Program-made: the position numbers and the translations under genes | Assembly: GCF_910592395.1 (NCBI RefSeq) | Contig: NC_088314.1 | Coordinates: forward strand, 8,866,001-8,930,000 | Direction of reading: 5' to 3' | DNA length: 64,000 nt | Source: Lineus longissimus | Lineage: Eukaryota > Nemertea > Pilidiophora > Heteronemertea > Lineidae | Notes under the pieces: generated by a model | Seen by the model: the letters and a program-made list of their open reading frames with translations, nothing else | Told to the model about the DNA's origin: nothing | The model's database searches: none | Shown: one piece after another, positions 12,201-26,000 of the stretch | Layout: each line of letters opens with the position of its first letter | How positions within the stretch are numbered: position 1 is the stretch's first letter

Positions 12201-15200
12201 GGAGGAGTTCTAAAGACGTTAGGATTTCAGGTTCTAGCCAAAATGGTAGTGCCTGGGAGGTAATTAACGACGTGACTCAACCCGCATATTACATTGTACA
12301 TGCGTCACAGCGCAGTCCCTCACCTGTTCCGTTCTCACCATAGTTCTCATAACAGAGAACCCGGCTTCACTCTCTTACCATTGTTTTCTGAATATCAATT
12401 TTGAATTATACACAGGTGCAGTGCAAATATGCATTGTTGTTGTGAGAAAAGTAATTGTATATACGATGTCGAAACAATGCATTCACCTGCAACTTGTTTC
12501 ATTATTTGCAATATTTTATATTTGTCGTCTTTCTCATCGAGTTTTGTTCATTCCAGTGTTTCCTTACTACTTGCCAGTAACAGGAAAAATATTGCTCCGC
12601 GACCAGCTCGCGCGAATGCAGACCACCTGACCCTTGATGAATAATTCAATACACTCACAAAACATGTCTTTGAAGCTAAATTTCATTAATTGCGACTTGC
12701 TTACCCACCGAATAATTTAACGCCGATTACACCTCCCACCGCCACCACTTTTTTGATTTACCCAATTTCGGGGTTCATCGAAAGGTAAACAACGGTTGGA
12801 GACACTCACATCTGGGGCCTACACACCATTCCGACACCTGTCGAGTTCCCTCGCTAGACACTAATTGACCCCAGCAAACAGAATTTGAAATTTGTTTATA
12901 CATTCAGGAAAACAAAATATTTTGAATACTGGATTCCCAATCGTAGCCCCCCCCCCCTCCGAAAAAAAACAACAAAGTAAAGTAGGAAGTAGGCCTTCGT
13001 TTGCCTCGATTTGATGACCATCCTCGACCTTACTGGAAGTCAATGTTCACATAAAAGCTAGTCTGGTCTGAATAAGGAAGTTTTAAAGAAAGTTTTGCTT
13101 CACAACTTCCTTGGTCTTTGGTATCGCCGGGGCACGTTTCATGTATAAATATAAACAAATGTAGGAAAGCACTGCATGTATAGACAAAATCAAGAATATT
13201 CACTCGTTTTACCAAGGAAGTTTTATAATGTACCTCCATGGTTTTGCCAAACTTATGCCTACATTTGTATACTATGGTCTGCCCTTAACATCACACAGGA
13301 CTCGGTCATACATGTCGGCAGCAGCGTACTGCTGATGTAGGTGGAAAGCAACCTATTTGACATTAAGGCTTCCTCTGATCGACACTGTGGACATTATTTT
13401 AATGTCGGTTTCGCTACTTTCGGGGGCGCAAGTACTTAGATATTAATGAACCATGCATACGCTTCACGACGACTCTCCGCCAAATAAGTGCCAAATAATT
13501 TGGTGATGTAGGCGTTAATGGCGCACAAGATGTAAAAGGTCCTTCAGTATGCTTTCAAGGTTTAGGTGTTATGCACTTATGAGGCATGAAGCAGCCCCTG
13601 GGAATTATTTCGTCAAAACGCGTCACCAATATGCGGGCGTGTCCCGCAATATCCGGGTCCCAGCAGGGCATGTTGCCAAAGGACTTCCCGATGAATGTTG
13701 AATCCGAATGTTTGTTAAACAGGCCCTCGCTTTCCGCGTTGGTAAGCAGACGGCCAGGGCTACATGTATACGTCACATCCTTCACCGTCTCTACCCCTAA
13801 GGGCAGGGACAACTTTGTTAAACGATTCAAGAAAGGGGTTCTTTTCGACAAATTGGAGGGGGCTTTCAGCGCGGAAACCACTGAAAGGCTGCACAAATGA
13901 CAATCATAATTTTATCATTTGAAATTTTAATTCATGTATATCACAGGCGATTTAAAACTACCTCATTTAGACCGCATAAGAACCTTTTTTCAAAAATAAA
14001 TTATTTGATGATTTGATGTGATGATTTATTCCAAAAAGGTACTTTTGACTTTTGACGATTTGGGTGATTAAGTCATGATCATACGGTCACTGCACACACT
14101 TCCATCTCTAGGTGGTTTTGCGTTCAGTTACGAAGAACAACTGATCGGATAGAATCCTTCATTGCAACCGTGAGAAAATCCAGGTTGCAGATGTTGGCCT
14201 ATGGTTTGGGTATTATTGTCGCCCCTGGTACCAAAACAAGCTTTTCAAGGAAAATCTCGTTTATTTTCCAATACATGTACAATAATGTTTTGCTTAGCTG
14301 TGTCGAACTGGTATTTCTTTTGCAATAAAGTTGCGTTATCCAATATGGACGACCTAAGCCTTTATTCTAATACCAACAACGCACAGGCTTGGTATTACAA
14401 GGGCTATAAGATTTAGGTTAAACCATGAGATTTGGGCAAATGCGTCAACAGACGACCTATGGCAAAGGCCATGTTGGTAATGTTGCCCAACTTCAAACTA
14501 AAATCCATGTAATGGTCTGATTTTTTTTATGGTGCAGCTTCACTCATACAGGGTGAATAAACATTCAGTCCTTCTTCATTTAAAAGCTGTTCATCTTTGC
14601 CAAAAATCTATGAATTTATGAACTGTACATGTTTATGACTAATGATACACTCCAATGTACAATGTAATCAAATTATCGCATCTAAGGCCAAGGAACAGGT
14701 CCAGGACATAAATATCACGATATCTAAGTTAGTTGAAGTGTTTTCACCATAATCTTGAACCTTGCAACTCTGTTGAAATGGTGCTTGTTCCTTATATTCA
14801 GATCTTAATTGATAATGATGATGATTAAAAATCCATATTGGCACTGGTCTATGTAAGATCACTTATATGTTTTCGATATTTCGTAAAATCACTCAAATTT
14901 GAATTTGATGTTTTCAAAATACACAATGAATATAGATTTCAACATTACTGTTGCGTGCACCGATAGGTACATTTTCATCTGGTTGTCGTACAGTGCAACA
15001 CATGTTTACAATGTACATGTGTACTTGTGACACTGACAAAAACAATGTACATTGTACATCACATGAACGATACACAGGCATGTAAGGGTTGGTCTCTGCC
15101 AACACAAATATGCAGCCTTTAAATGTTTTTCAGGAGACTAAAAAAGGATTCGATGTTTTTTCAGCAATCTATGAAGGGTTTCTTTTTCACCAAAATGATG

Positions 15201-18200
15201 TCATAATATTTGTGTTGGGTTTTTAAGTATAAAAGACAATCACCAGTTCTAACGTTCTGGTAGCTACGAACTTATACCGGAATGAAACTCATCGCAGAAA
15301 CCCTGTTTAGAGGCCTTTAGCAAGGACATTCGAAAGATCTTGGAGCAAAGACTGCGACAAATCTTTGGACTTGCCTCAGGGAACAGAGTTTCGTAAATTC
15401 TGGGCAACAATGGCATTGTAATGCCTTTTTTGTCGTGTCTCAACCTGATATTTTAGATTACTAATCGCGTTTAAGTTATGTTAAATATTGATTTAAACCT
15501 TGTAGAAATAGTATAATCCTGATCCTGTTTCGCCGGCAGAACCACTGGGACAAAGAAAGGTCTAGACCCACAAAGAACAAAGTGATTCCAGTTTAAGTTG
15601 CCGAAAATCACCATAATATTTTGAAGAATATCATGAATAATTTTGATCAACTTCGGTGAAATCGACTATACCAAAACTCGAATCCAGGGGCTTAAGAGTC
15701 TACCAGTAAGTGCACCCTCTGTGGGATAACAATTTCTAGGGTGAGGTTTGTTATGGTGTCCACCCTGACCTTCTGAACCCGAGGTTTGTTGACATCACGT
15801 GACTACTTTTTCGCTGAATCGACAGAAAGCGAACCCCTGAGATCCGGCCGCTCTGCTCTTTGTTGACGACATGAATGAAGGAGGGGTTAGGAACCGAATT
15901 TAGACGAAATTATGCAACTTATTCGCTCTGATTCGAAATCTCAATGTCGCCACAGGCACGATCTGGCGATTCTCCCTTTCTCAAACAAATCGACCATTAA
16001 TAATGCGATTTATTGATAGCATTTGGTTGCACATCGCAGCTGAATAAAAACACCAATTTTGGCTGCTTTTGTTGTTAAAGATAAAGTTAAAGTTCGTCTT
16101 TTTATAGTCCTTTTCTGAGGAACCCTTGCCCACAGAACTTCGGTATTCAAGATTCTTCCATATCATTGTCTCATAATGTCAAAGATGTAGACTAGGTTAT
16201 GCATTTGTTACTGCATAAAGCTGCAACGTGCGAGTGGATGGACATCAAACCTTCCGGATTATGTTAACCTACATATGCCGCTGTATTTGGTGACTTCTAA
16301 AGAGAGCGCAAAAGCAGCGTGCTACAAATGAAGTTGAAGTGATGCGCACTCCGGGCCCACTAATTCCTCCCTTGGTTGTCGTGGGTTTGAATTCCTTCTG
16401 GTCACTTTGTACTTTTCTTTTCTTTTTTTACATTTTGAAAGTTTATGCAGAACACATGTACTCCATACCTACAGACAATGGCAGATAACTATAAAACCGC
16501 CACAGAAATTGCTGTGCCTACGTGGCCGCGGCTGGAAGCAAACTACTTTTGCTGCCGACAACAAACTGATTCATGGTTGATGAAACAGAGGATTCAGATT
16601 CAGAGGATTCGTAATCCTTTCGGCTGCAGATGTTTTATTTACAATTCGTGGACAAATTGCGCTAATCTGTGAAAGTCGGCCAATCATTAGCACCTCATGG
16701 CAACAAAATTGGTTAATTTACGCACCCTACGAATCGGCCAAAAACTTTTGTTTTACTCGACTTTCCAGTTAACCCCCTGCTTCGTCCTCAATTAGCGCCT
16801 TTAAAATATTATGTACACTGAGATTCGGGTATAAAGGGACAACGACACGATGACGGGAATGATGTGTCCTTGTTTTGCTTTTATGCAGCTGCAAGCGTGC
16901 CCATAATTAAGACAATTAACTATCAACGACAATAATTAATATCCGGAGAGCTTTTTGAATGGAGGTAAAACCCGATAGAAAAATGTAAACCAGTGTATTC
17001 CAGGCAAAATATTTGTGTCATGAAGAAGTCTTCGATGAATTTTGAGACCATATCCCTTGAACTATACTTTCAGTGTTGTCTTTTTCCTTCCGCTGAAACT
17101 TTTTTCCTCGGGACAGAATTACTTTTACTATGTAATACCAGTAATGCAATGAACAAAGTACATGTAGGAACAGTATGCCTTTTTGAAATTAACAATCTCC
17201 TCGCAGCATTGGCGAAACACATTATTATACTAATGGTAAATACAACACCTGTGCCACACCAATGAGTGGCATGAGTTCATCTCGAACTGACTCAGTTTAC
17301 ACCTGTACAAATTTTATTATTTCGTGGACCTTGTTTTATATAAATCTATGATTACCATTGATCATTAATTTCAATAGTTTCAATAGGATCAAGTGACCGG
17401 ATATACTGCACCTGCATCACAAAATGAAAGTTTATTCTGAAACTACTAAATAGGTTTTTCCCGGCGGAGTTCCCGAGGACTTTCCCGATTTCTAAAGCAT
17501 CAGATAATAGCTTTAGGAAACTAATTAACGGGTAGTAACAGCTGTAGATGAAAACAAAAACAATCGAAAGGCTGCTTTTTTCCTGAAATCTATGCGAAAC
17601 ACAAAGGAAAGCGATGAAGTGGCATGAAAAGTTAATGCGGAGTCCGCGGTGTCATGAAAGAACGGTGGGAAAGCTGCGGGCCGTGATGGCCCTTGTGATG
17701 AACGTGCGGGGTGGCTTTCGATTAGTTTCGAGGGATCCTCTCAAAGTGATGTATTTAGAAAGGCCTAGAAAGCCGGGAACAGCAATATGAACCTCGACAG
17801 GAGATTACGTATAACATATAACATCCCCCCGAAAGTATTCGCTGCTTTAGTTATCCAGAGGGATAATGTACATGTATGTGAAAATGTACGGTGAAGTTTG
17901 CGGCCGGGACGGAGTCTCAAATTTATCGGCCCGTTTTAACAACTCTACTGTCACCGCCAGATCCTTTTCGACAGTTGTCTTCACCGCTATATCAACATCG
18001 TCCTGTTGGTGTTCGGCCTCAGATAGACAATGCATTTGGGCGCTTTTTTTATTTCAGGAAAACGGGATATTAAAAATCTCTATCTAGCCACGTGAAGACC
18101 TTACCACCGCTACACCATGCGGAGGAGTACATCTATCGTCCTCAAATCAAAGACCAATGAAGCCAGATCTGCGTTTCTCATCTCCGATAGCTTAATCCCA

Positions 18201-20600
18201 TCAACCATAAGTGGCTTGGAGCATAATGTTATGAAGGAAACTGTGGGTGGGGGTCCGGGATGAAACTATTGCAGACAACATTTCAAGGGTACTGTTTTGC
18301 AGCACCCTCCACCCCCATTTACTCCGCGTGGTACAATGTGGGTGTATGAGAGAATGTTACTGAAAAAGGGAAATGCATGTAATATCATACTTTTTTAAGG
18401 TAAACCAAATTGTCCCTATATACTTCAATGTGTTTTAGGATTGGTTTTCAACCCCCCCCCCCCCCCCTTAAATCAATGACAAAATCCCGGCCCAAAATAA
18501 CCGATTGTCAGTGAAAAGCTCAGCTCCTGAAACACAGTCCTGCATGGGAACCAGTGTTAATTTCCGAGACAAAGTAGCGGGTCAATCCACATCTCAAAGG
18601 GCAAATGAAGCCGCGTGCACTCATCGCTAATCAACGATAAAGTTAATGCCGTTTAATTACTGTACGCGGCCAACAATTTTCCGTCCCCGTCGGTGCTGCT
18701 GTATATAGCATCATCGCCGAGCCCGCGCCTCGGGCCGCGAGTTCAGCCTTTGTCCCATTGTTGGAGGATATCCGGCGCGTGCCAGACATGGGAGCGAGGA
18801 CGTCACTTCGATATGACCACAGCTGTCGTCTGCTCGCCATTCATGTCCCAGCGCAAAATTGGAATAAATCTTGTGAAATTAATAGATAAGACCATCCACG
18901 GGATGCGAGGCTTCGGGGAGGGTGTATAATACGTTGCGTTTGAAGAGACTGAATGGCTTCGCAAACAACTGAATGGGTCCAGAAGATTCGTGATAATCGC
19001 TATTGTCTTCAAGCTGACATCCGACGCTTTCGGCATCAGATTATTCATTTATTGATCCATTGTGGTCGGTGTAGCCAGAGATTTGATCCGGCCATGAGTT
19101 GCTTTTAGCTTGTACCTTCCTTTATTCAGCTGTCTAATACTACCCAGATGTGGTAGGAAAAATTGTCCTAGAATAGAGTGTCCGGAGTACCTTCACACCA
19201 GCCTCAAAATGGCATTGATATCCAACAATCAGATGGCCAAGGAAGACGCTAGGATACGCTACGTAGCGGCAGAATCTTCATGAGCTGTATACTTCTCGAG
19301 AAATGGCTTTTTGCCACAGGTAACACGACTGCCCTTTTTGAGAAAACCAAGGTATAGTGCGACCTCAAAGTGCGATCGCTGCAGTTTTACGATGTAGCCG
19401 ACTGTAGGGAAGCCAGCCAGGATGCTGTCCTGCAACCCTGACAGCGAAGTAAGAACCTTTGCTGGTAGGAATCTGGAAAAATGCTGTCTTAGTGAAAGTT
19501 CACATTTTATGTAAACATGTGGTCTTCTCGACAAGGCACCGAGTCGGCTCTTTTTCCACATTTTTCGACCACGTTTTTAAGCACGGGAGGCGTAGTCTTT
19601 CTTGTTCTTCTGCGTTCTCAACCTTACATGGACCGGATGTTCTGGTGACCAATGCTATCCTAGCTGTGTATTTCAAACTGGCATGCACGAATTCATGCAG
19701 CCGTATGCAATACTACACCCAAAATAGTATAATAGCATCCACCCATTGTGTAGAAAACACCACAGAAACGATACTTGAAATAGCAGCAATTCTCTGGTGC
19801 CCGGAGACAGCCAGCTTGAACGAGCTATTGTCCGTGTCCCTTTTAGTGGAGCAGTGCATTCCTCTTTGGCACGCGTCGATTTGGCGTCTTTTGATAAATC
19901 TTATTTCGCATATGAAATGGCTGGCTCGCGTCCTCCACCTGTTGGGTATTGTTTGGGGAAATTTGGCAGCGGGGGTGAAGTTTGGGAGTGGCTTGCTTGT
20001 TCCCATATGGCGGCAAGGTCACTTGAAATATCATTGAGTCCTTTCTTCTTATAATGACGGATTATAGATTGCGAGCCCAGGCGAATGAACAAAAAGACTA
20101 AATGCGATCTGCATCATTCTTTTCTCTTAATGACGGATGATAAATTGGGTGCAGCCGATTACATAGGAGCGCCTACTGAACACTGAAAAACTAATACTGT
20201 GTTGGAGAATCGAGACGTTTCTGAGAAATGTCGAGCGGATGACTTCGGGACAGTTGGTATTAATCGATTCTTTCTTTCCATTTTATGGGTTTAACATTGA
20301 TGAAAGGTGTTGGCACATTCTAACAGATGATTTCACGGCGCATAGCATAGTTAAAATTATGATAAAACATCTGCATCTTTGCATATTGCTGAACAAACGA
20401 AAAACTCTGAAACTGCCTTGAACTTTGTCTGCCGTTGCCGGAAGTGACGATTCCGGCCTGTTGACGAATCTCGAATTCTCGAGTCAGGGATCCGAGGTCG
20501 TCGTGACCAATATCGAAATACGAACTAACCGGTCAAGAAACTGTAATAAAATGATAACCAAAAGAAGAAGTCATTATCGTGGCGTAGGACGGCAACTTTT
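9236..20600. other. 11-kb intergenic region without a recognised gene
   Basis: No open frame shows a domain I recognise, and I could not chain short frames into a plausible gene. A perfect 24-base palindrome lies at 10127-10150 and poly-C runs at 10293, 12947 and 18452. A patch at 13555-13900 is open on both strands (104 plus, 113 minus codons) and is unusually GC-rich; its nature is unknown. A degenerate ~76-base direct repeat (TTCTT..TAATGACGGAT) occurs near 20041 and 20117. Confidence 0.5.
10127..10150. repeat. Perfect 24-base palindrome
   Basis: CAGTGTATGACC is followed immediately by its reverse complement, with no mismatch or spacer. Confidence 0.8.
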
Positions 20601-20603
20601 TAA

Positions 20604-20869
20604 GCTTGCAGCACACTGGACCCCAACTCCAGGGCCAACAAGGAGATAGACTGATCGCCTCTCGGCGCCAGAGTTGGCGGCAGGCGTTCACTGGAGTCCG
20701 GAATCAAACCGATTTGATATGTGGCTGCCAGTGGAGTAGTCGGCCGCCAACTCCTGACTTCACCGCGGCAGCACACTGGGGCGTTTTCTGGCGTTCACTG
20801 GTTCAGGCACTGGCGGCGAAAAAACTCCTCTGGATGGACGCCGGAGTTGGCGTCCAGTGTGCTGCAAGC
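20604..20869. mobile_element. Harbinger-like MITE with TAA target duplication
   Basis: A 266-base element with terminal inverted repeats beginning GCTTGCAGCACACTGGAC (about 28 bases, one mismatch), flanked by TAA at 20601-20603 and 20870-20872. A 3-bp TWA target duplication is the hallmark of PIF/Harbinger elements. The interior is GC-rich with several inverted CCAACTCC/GGAGTTGG motifs. No transposase is present. Confidence 0.8.
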
Positions 20870-20872
20870 TAA

Positions 20873-23070
20873 CTCTCCAGGTTCTAGATATTTTCACCCA
20901 AAAAACCATGGCGTCAATTCCGCCACTGAATGTTACCAAATTGCTATGCGTCGCCTAATTGCATTTCTGAGCAGGTGAAGATGCAGCAGTCGCGTGCCCC
21001 TGCTCAGTGCAGTGGGGACGGCGCATCCCCGATGCTCGTATTGCACGCTTCTGTGCACACAGCGTCGAAAATGAACCCTTTGTTTTTGAGCCCGCATTCA
21101 TGACCCATTTAGCTCTGGAATATCAATGCCCGTCCCGGATAAAAGGTTCCATGACGCGTTCTTTCGTGGCCCTGCCTCAAAATTGGCCACGGTGACACCT
21201 ACGCAGAATGTGTTAATATGGTATGAATAGCTTAATCCTTTTGGAGGACAAAGCGTTTCGACAAGTGTCTTCTGCAACAAAAAGGTTTCTGAGTGGTTAA
21301 AGGGCATCACATTTACAAATACTGCCAAGACATTTTGCCATGTTTGTGATACCAGCCAAGCCCTTGGCTCGTAACATGCCGGAATTCTAAAAAAATTTTG
21401 GCGATACGGGTTTGAGCCCATCACTCACTGTTACGTTAGACATCCTCGGCAGTGGAGAAAAGAAATCTCCGTCGATACATAACCACCCTCACAGGTACAG
21501 GTCTCCTATTGTGAGACCCTAATGGACAATCCTATTTACAGGACATACATGTTAGATTATCCAGCGGTCCTGAAAGGTCCAGTAAGCCCATTAAGTGCTA
21601 TTAAGTGGGTGGTGACAAGGAAATGAAAAGGTGCGTTCACCGGTATTGTCCGTCGGGTTCGGACATCTGGTAGACCCCACGGAGTGGTCGAATTACGGAC
21701 TTGGAAAGATCGTGAGAAATATCATCGGATCATTGCGTCCTTGTGTAGCATTGTTGCACTTCCGAATGGCGGAGGTGGATCAAGAAGGGTCGTGCACCTG
21801 TCTTGTCGCTAACTAGCCAATGGAAGTTCATCAACTTGAGGTGAGCGATTTTCGTCGCTACGCCCAGGACCACGATCGCATGCGCCAAAAAATTTTCGTT
21901 GCGGTGGAACCTGGGATCGATATCAATTTGACTATTTTTTTACTAATTTGAGGGTCAGGGAGGTGAAGCCAAACCAAAGTGTGTTTTTTACCAAGACAGA
22001 GAGAACCGATCTGCGCGCAGACTATCGAGATATTGCTCCACCATGCCAGCAGACGATCCGTCAGACAAAAACGATGACAGGGACATCTGTCGACAACAAT
22101 CACCAGTAACTCTCGGCCCGGTGTAACGTGTGGGTTGTTCCACAAAGTCATTGTTTCAATACAATAGACAGCTGGAGATATCGTGACTTTTCAATTGGGG
22201 GAAACCGAAAAAAATCGTGTCAAGATGATTTTCAGGAAACTCCGAGCCGAGGGATCCAATAATGCATTTTCAATATCTGAGGTCAAGGGTCTTTATAGAA
22301 CCATATACCTTAATACTTCACCATAAGCGAGGGAAGGACTATTTTTGTTAAAACTACTAAACTAGGCTAAAATCTTATTCAAGACGAAGATACTCCGTCT
22401 GCAGTCTGTAGCTTGACCTGCTTTGACATCGTAACGTACAGGCAGGCGGATATCAGAAGAAGAAGAGAGAGGAAGAAGAAGAAGAAAAAATATCAAAACA
22501 AATTGCAGGCAAATCATACATGTCGAAAACCTGACACCCATCCAAGTTACCAGTGAGTGGTAGAGCAACCAGGCTGGTTACTAGACTGGTTACTCCAAGA
22601 GATATATTGAAAATGTTGTATTGTTCTGGTGACTGGATTGCTCTGGTAAATCTAAATGAAATATCGGGTATGTTGGAGTGCTCTTTGGTACGGTTTAAAG
22701 GACATGTGAGATCGTTTCATGGGCATGTAGTACATGTACTCGTCGACATAAAGTTGACTCCAGGTCGGCATTAATCCACACAATCTCATGACCGAAGCTT
22801 GACCGAAGAATTAACCTAGAATTAAAGAACGATTGAGTCTGATAAAAGCAAAATAGGCTCGCTTATGAAAATTTGATAATTGTCAATATGATTTGTGGCC
22901 AGACGATTTGAGAGTAAGATGGTGATGGCGGATGGCGGATCTTCTGACGGAAATGTTTGAATTGAAGAAGGATTCGATGAAAACAGCAGATTGCGGAATA
23001 CATTTTCTTTCCAACTTGACTCTTGGGACTGAATCGAAGATCATCGCGCATTGGCGTATGTCTCGGCAAA
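20873..23070. other. Intergenic and 5' flank of the death-domain gene
   Basis: No gene recognised. A purine-rich GAAGAA microsatellite lies at about 22457-22491. The part just before 23071 should hold the promoter and 5' leader of the following gene; an in-frame stop at 23017-23019 closes that frame upstream of its ATG. Confidence 0.45.
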
Positions 23071-26000
23071 ATGAACCCAACTCGAAAGATCAGTTGGCTT
23101 GGAGACGGGCCACCAGCCTCCATTCAGCAAGTTTGGGATCTGGTCTCAGTCACACTTCGTGACGCCACAACAAAGTTGCAGGACGCGGAAGATGCCTTCT
23201 TTCGGCACAAAATCGAAATGGATTACTTAAAACAGGTTTCTGGTGCGTTAGAAAAGCTGTCAAAAGATGGTGCTAGTGGGGTTAGGACGTTCAAAGATCT
23301 GGACAATCTCTTGGAAAAGACGGACGTGAAAGCTTTCCGGGACGATCCCGAGAAAACTCGTGAGATGTTGTCTGGGTTTCTGTCACGAGGGAGGCAGACG
23401 ATGAAGGACGTTAACAAGATATCGGATCTGATTATCAATGACGGAATTGGCCACATGCGCATTTACTGTTCTGAGTACACGACACTCGGGACGAATGATG
23501 ACCACTCCTATCAAACCCTACCACACAAGTTCAGAGAATGTTCGAAAATACGACAAGCAATTATTTTAATCACGGGCAGTGCCGAAAATAATGGGAGCGA
23601 TGACGTCATATTGACCGACATATTCGATGAGGATGGTTTATCTTTCGATGTTGCTTTGCATCTTGACAGTGATGTTTTCCCTCTGTTGCGAGTAGTTCCG
23701 GATCTAATTCAAAAGATGGAGCGAATTTTTGGTCATACACGTGACTGGCTGCGAAGTGACAAAGTCTACGTGAGCAGTCTTAAGCGCGAGATCTCGAAGT
23801 GCCGCGAAAGACAGATCGAAACATCCAGGAAAATCGAATCGACGCAACACGAATATAGGGGCGTTTTCCTGAAATTTAAGCAGTGCAATTTTGACAAATT
23901 CGCTGGCCGGCGAAAAAAGGACAAAGTCGAAGAATCAATAAATGAGTTAATTGCTATCAAGAGAAGGTTAAGACACGATATTGTGATGGCAAGTAAAACA
24001 TTAGCTGAGTGCAGTGACCAACTGCGGGACTTGGATTCGGCAAATGTTGATCCAAGGTCGGGGCGTCGCGGGACCATCCCCATCGACACCGCAAGAGCCT
24101 ACTCTGCGCAGCGGGGAAGAGTGTCCAGAGATATTGCAATGTATTCGAGAAAGGTCCATTCCCTTCACCAGAAACTTATAAGGACGGATAAAAATATTGA
24201 ACATCGACGCAATCTTTTATCAGACCGAGCAGAAACGAATCATACGATGGGTAATGAATTAAGTGAAAAAGTAAAAGGTAGGGTCGATTTTTTTAAGTCA
24301 TAATCATCATCACCATCATCGACCATTCGAACCGATCATTCATCTATACTCCGTTGAGGCATTTGAATCAACACAACGTGCCGAAGTCGGATCAAAGTTT
24401 CCAGGTTTTTCATCCGGTTACGCATGCGCATGGATAAGTAGCAAAAGTTACCAAGCCGTAACCAACGTAGATGTATACTATTTAATGCGCGTAGAAAAAT
24501 GTGTTCGATATCTTTTTCTAGAACTCGTCAAAAAGAAGAAAAACTTGAAGACTACACAAGACGAACTCAAAAACCGTCTACGCACCCTGGAGGACGCACA
24601 CCGGAAGAAGACGCGGCCATGTTTGAATGATGACGCCTCGAGGAAACGAAGCAGACAAGAGCTGACGGCTATACGACGCCTATCGAAGGTGATGCGTTCA
24701 CCTAAGATTTCTCTAGCTGAACAAAGTGGTGAGCAGAACTGTTTTGAGACATCTATTTACCGATTTCACATCAGTTCGAGAATGTCATTTTTGTGCTCTC
24801 TTCGTCGCTTTCGGTTCGCTCTTTCTGAATATCGCTGGCGCATTTCAGTGTCTTCCGGGTTGGCTTACCTTAAGCTAAGCGCACACGGGCGACAAAATGA
24901 CAAAAAAACCTGAAAACATTTGTTTTCAAATATTTTTTTACAATTTGTTGCCCGTCTGCGGGCGACAAAAACAAATGTTTTTCGAAAACATTTGTTTTTG
25001 AAACAGTTTTCGAATATTTAACATGCAATATATTTTTGACCTAGTCAAAATGTTTTTCGTCAAAACGTCGCCCGTTTGCGGGTGACTGCAACGAAACGTA
25101 AAACATTTTTTGCGTCATCATCGTCATTAGCCAATCACGATGACGTTCAGCGTCATGTGATACAACCAAGCCAGGTCAAAATGGCAGCGCCAATTTTAAA
25201 CGAAATGGAGTTGATTGTGGATGAAGAATCGGAATTGCATGAATTAATATGGACGACTGAGCTCGAGGGCAGGTTGGTCGAGCTGTGGCAGGAAAGGCCT
25301 GCCCTGTTCGAGGTGACCTCGCCGCTCTACAGCGATAAGAACAGGCGGTTGTTATGCATGGCGGCCGCCATCTTGGAATACGCGGGTGTGACCGGGGGTG
25401 TGACGTATGGCGCAACCATGGTTACCCCTTGTTTTTGACGTTACCTGTGACGTGACCGTGTCATTTTGTCTCCCGTGTGCGGGTGATTGAAACAAACACG
25501 ACAAAGACGCAAAACATTTCGAAAACAACTGAAAACAAATGTTTTCAGTTTCGCTGTCATTTTGTTGCCCGTGTGCGCTCAGCTTTAAGGGTCTTCCTTT
25601 GTTCCGTTCAAATGAGGGGCCGTCTCAAGTCCGGGACGCTCAGCATGGCGGCAAACACCTTGCTTGGGGAAACTTGCTGACATGACGTTCGTAATGTTCA
25701 ACCGCTTCAAGATTGGTCATAGTTTCGCGAGTGTGGGTTAATTTGCAGCAAACTGCACTAATAACGACCTTTTTTTAGAAAACTACGTCTTACGTGTCTT
25801 CACCTACGTCCGCACTCACATTGGCGAACGCTGGAAGGACCTGGCGCGTCGACTACCGTATTCTCCGCCGAAAGATGTCGCTGAGATAGATACTGACATC
25901 CGGGATATCGAGTACGAGAATCGAGGTCAGCTGAGGGAGCAGGCGTACCAGGCTTTGCTCAGGTGGCAGAGGTATAATGGACAGAAGGCGTCAGTCGCGA

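Noticed and set aside
19459-20037. 192-codon plus-strand ORF
   Set aside because: No recognisable domain, equally long frames on the other strand, and no supporting splice structure. A decayed retroelement on the minus strand (a PAKVLTSLSGLQ-like stretch near 19400) was considered but the similarity is too weak.
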